Positions 61,634 to 64,000 of a stretch of DNA of 64,000 bases are shown one piece after another (positions within the stretch are counted from its first letter, which is position 1; each line of letters opens with the position of its first letter). The position numbers were made by a program, and so were the translations under genes. Below the pieces are notes generated by a model that did not search any database, had not been told where the DNA came from, and was given only the letters and a program-made list of their open reading frames with translations. The stretch is from Bacillota bacterium (lineage in GTDB: Bacteria; Bacillota; Clostridia; Lachnospirales; Lachnospiraceae), in the NCBI GenBank assembly GCA_023411555.1, contig JAEYOQ010000059.1:214821-278820 (forward strand). The letters are read 5' to 3'.

Positions 61634-63745
61634 ATGTCAAAGAGCTTATACATAGCAGAAAAACCTAGCGTGGCAAATGAGTTTGCAAAAGCGCTGAAGA
61701 TAACTGGTAAGAAGAAGGATGGATACATCGAATCAGAGGATGCTATTGTAACCTGGTGTGTGGGTCATCTGGTAACCATGAGCTATCCTGAAGTCTATGA
61801 CCCTGCCCTCAAAAAATGGAGCATGGAGACGCTGCCCTTCTTACCGAAGGAATACAAGTACGAAGTGATCCCGAATGTAAAGAAGCAATTTAGTATTGTC
61901 AAAGAGCTCCTTAATCGCAAGGATGTTGATACCATCTACGTCTGTACTGACTCCGGGCGGGAAGGAGAGTATATATACCGTCTGGTGGACCAGATGGCGA
62001 AGGTTCCAAACACCAAGCTAAAAAAGCGTGTCTGGATTGATTCCCAGACCGAAGAAGAGATCCTTCGCGGTATCCGAGAGGCAAAGCCACTATCCGCGTA
62101 TGATAATTTATCCGATGCAGCATATCTTCGTGCTCAGGAGGATTATCTGATGGGTATCAATTTCTCAAGAATACTAACCCTGAAATACGGTAACGAGGTT
62201 CAGCGGTTATTAAGCTCTGAGAAATGGAATGCAATCTCAGTTGGCCGAGTTATGACCTGTGTACTGGGTATGGTGGTCAGGCGGGAAAGAGAAATCCGTA
62301 ACTTTGTAAAGACTCCCTTTTATCGTATACTCAGTAGTCTTCAAGTCGATGATAAGGAATTTTCTGCGGAATTTAAAGCGGTTGAAGGTTCCAGATACTT
62401 TAATTCACCACTTCTGTATAAGGAGAATGGTTTCTCAGAGAAAACCTCTGCGATTAAGTTAATCTCTGAGCTGGCAGATCCAATACCTCAGATACTGGAG
62501 GATGGTAGTTGGGCTGCAAGGGAGGTTCCCGAGGAGCAGCCACAGCAAGAGGAAGATATATTATTGGCTGAGGTCATCCAGGTAGAGAAGAAGAAAGAGA
62601 CAAAGAATGCTCCTTTGTTATATAACCTGGCTGAGCTTCAGAATGACTGTTCCCGTTTCTTCAAAATCAGTCCCGATGAGACGCTAAAGATTACCCAGGA
62701 GCTTTATGAGAAGAAGCTTGTTACCTATCCAAGAACCGATGCCAGAGTCTTGTCTACAGCAGTCGCCAAGGAGATCAGCAAGAATATCAAAGGGCTACAG
62801 GGACTGGGAAAGTTCAGGGACTTCGCGGCAGAGATTATGGAACAGGGATCCTATAAGAATATTTCAAAGACACGTTATGTGAACGATAGCCAGATTACAG
62901 ACCATTATGCAATCATCCCGACAGGTCAGGGGTTAAATGCCCTTGGTTCCTTGTCCCATACTGCAGCCAGAGTATATGAAACCATCGTAAGGCGTTTCTT
63001 AAGTATCTTTTATCCTCCGGCAGAATATCGTAAGCTGGGGATAACAGTAAAGATTAGTGGAGAGAGCTTCTTTGCGAACTTCCGTGCTTTGGAGAAGGAA
63101 GGTTATCTTAAGGTGCTGGGTAGCTTTAATGACAAGCCGACGGCTTCAGTTAAGGGAAACTCCGAGGACAAAGAGAAGCAACAGGAGGGGGAAGCTTCTG
63201 AGGAAGAGAATAATGATCAGGCTTTGCTGCAAAGACTGATGAATCTGAAGAAGGGTTCCAAACTTCCGGTAAAAACTATCACCATGAAGGAGGGTGAGAC
63301 AACCCCTCCTAAGAGATACAATTCCGGTGCACTGATTCTGGCGATGGAAAATGCAGGACAGCTGATTGAGGATGAAGAGCTTCGTGCTCAGATTAAGGGT
63401 AGCGGAATCGGAACAAGTGCAACCCGTGCGGAAATTCTTAATAAACTAGTGAATATCACTTACCTGAACTTGAATAAAAAGACTCAGATAATTACGCCTA
63501 CCCAGTTAGGCGAGTTGATCTATGATGTAGTCAATACCTCTATCAAATCCTTATTGAATGCAGAGCTTACAGCAAGCTGGGAGAAGGGACTTACCTACGT
63601 ATCCGACGGAAAGATAACCAAAGAGGAATATATAGGAAAGCTGGAGGGCTTTGTGGCACGTATGGTGAATGGTGTGAAGACATTAAATAATCAGTCTGCC
63701 TTGTCCAGGTATTTTACTGAGACGGTTCAATATTATAAGAAATAA
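61634..63745 (+). CDS. topB: DNA topoisomerase III
   Basis: The 703-residue type IA topoisomerase relaxes and decatenates DNA through a single-strand break. The Toprim domain (SLYIAEKPSVANEFAKAL ... VCTDSGREGEYIYRLV) is followed by the gate domain with active tyrosine near Tyr365 (KLVTYPRTDARVLS). Two acidic inserts (around 305-330 and 515-535, EDKEKQQEGEASEEENN) and the conserved GSGIGTSATRAEIL segment are present. The acidic insert before the tyrosine accounts for its late position relative to Bacillus TopB. No strong ribosome binding site is seen, only GGTAAACG. Confidence 0.95.
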   Translation: MSKSLYIAEKPSVANEFAKALKITGKKKDGYIESEDAIVTWCVGHLVTMSYPEVYDPALKKWSMETLPFLPKEYKYEVIPNVKKQFSIVKELLNRKDVDTIYVCTDSGREGEYIYRLVDQMAKVPNTKLKKRVWIDSQTEEEILRGIREAKPLSAYDNLSDAAYLRAQEDYLMGINFSRILTLKYGNEVQRLLSSEKWNAISVGRVMTCVLGMVVRREREIRNFVKTPFYRILSSLQVDDKEFSAEFKAVEGSRYFNSPLLYKENGFSEKTSAIKLISELADPIPQILEDGSWAAREVPEEQPQQEEDILLAEVIQVEKKKETKNAPLLYNLAELQNDCSRFFKISPDETLKITQELYEKKLVTYPRTDARVLSTAVAKEISKNIKGLQGLGKFRDFAAEIMEQGSYKNISKTRYVNDSQITDHYAIIPTGQGLNALGSLSHTAARVYETIVRRFLSIFYPPAEYRKLGITVKISGESFFANFRALEKEGYLKVLGSFNDKPTASVKGNSEDKEKQQEGEASEEENNDQALLQRLMNLKKGSKLPVKTITMKEGETTPPKRYNSGALILAMENAGQLIEDEELRAQIKGSGIGTSATRAEILNKLVNITYLNLNKKTQIITPTQLGELIYDVVNTSIKSLLNAELTASWEKGLTYVSDGKITKEEYIGKLEGFVARMVNGVKTLNNQSALSRYFTETVQYYKK

Positions 63746-63778
63746 ATCGGTTATATTTTCCAAATCTATTGAAAAATT

Positions 63779-63815
63779 ACCGGTCCTCTTTTATGATAGA
63801 CATGGACCGGTTATG
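63779..63815 (+). terminator. Hairpin after topB
   Basis: The arms accggtcc (63779-63786) and ggaccggt (63804-63811) pair exactly and are followed by TATGTTC, a weak T-run. The remaining bases to 64000 show no recognisable feature. Confidence 0.5.
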
Positions 63816-64000
63816 TTCACAAAAGTAATAAGTAGTGCAATCGGAGCCTATGACAAATTTCGTTGTCGGCTTCATAATAAAAGACTAACTATTAGAGAAA
63901 GTCAATACTTAAGTTAGAAATCGTAAAAGTTTTAAGAAATGTGGCGGTGACTATTTCATCGCAATCAGTACATTGAAAATTGCATGACGAATAGAGCATC

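Overview
The window looks like chromosome of a low-GC, strictly anaerobic Firmicute, most likely of the Lachnospiraceae or a close relative. This is inferred from moderate-to-low GC, strong AGGAGG-type ribosome binding sites with frequent TTG starts, a Cys-type T-box, pyruvate formate-lyase with its activase, a corrinoid-enzyme reductive activator, a PilZ protein, a chemoreceptor and a FliK-like protein. Both ends are open. No phage, insertion sequence, plasmid gene or CRISPR array is visible. The unusual content is a sugar-type catabolic cluster and a set of palindromic intergenic repeats.

Layout. 1-0.6 kb: tail of an unknown gene, a repeat-rich leader and a PilZ protein. 0.8-16.3 kb: an RpiR/SIS regulator followed by a MATE exporter on the minus strand. 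Divergent from them run twelve plus-strand genes: a lipoprotein solute receptor and two ABC permeases, a GHL10-like protein fused to two GNAT-like modules, a DUF4127 protein, a NanE-type epimerase, a further acyltransferase, a ROK kinase, a Gfo/Idh oxidoreductase, a TIM-barrel isomerase and an ADP-ribosylglycohydrolase-family enzyme. 16.4-18.3 kb: a FliK-like protein. 18.5-25.1 kb: gltB-gltD. 25.2-28.9 kb: a 33-codon ORF and pflB-pflA. 29-31 kb: a chemoreceptor. 31.4-35 kb: a histidine phosphatase and a three-gene ABC-2 exporter. 35.5-37.7 kb: a HelD-like ATPase. 37.9-38.1 kb: tRNA-Val and tRNA-Met. 38.3-39.9 kb: a corrinoid reductive activator. 39.9-42.2 kb: an AraC regulator divergent from a GH4 alpha-galactosidase. 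42.5-46.1 kb: ispF, then T-box-cysE-cysS-mrnC. 46.4-51.7 kb: a 1351-residue secreted nucleotidase-like protein and a DUF4349 lipoprotein. 52.1-55.4 kb: dinB, a secreted hypothetical protein and a second MATE exporter. 55.7-57.7 kb: deoD-deoC-cdd. 58.1-63.7 kb: glyA, a LUD-domain protein with a small membrane protein, a truncated GNAT and topB.

How the genes fit together. The 2.2-16.3 kb block reads as one inducible uptake and breakdown unit. The RpiR/SIS regulator probably senses a phosphosugar. The ABC importer lacks its own ATPase and would borrow a shared MsmX-type one. NanE and the ROK kinase point to N-acetylmannosamine chemistry, but no sialate aldolase (NanA) is present. The oxidoreductase, isomerase, ADP-ribosylglycohydrolase-like enzyme, DUF4127 protein and several acyltransferase modules imply a decorated or N-glycosidic substrate that I cannot name. 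This is the best candidate here for an undescribed pathway. Other units are conventional: ammonia assimilation, anaerobic pyruvate cleavage, tRNA-Cys-controlled cysteine synthesis and charging, and nucleoside salvage.

Intergenic DNA is rich in structured repeats. There is a compound leader repeat upstream of the PilZ and ROK genes, a 40-base hairpin repeat near 135 and 18570, and long palindromes near 592-770, 23253-23449, 31113-31296 and 35189-35390.
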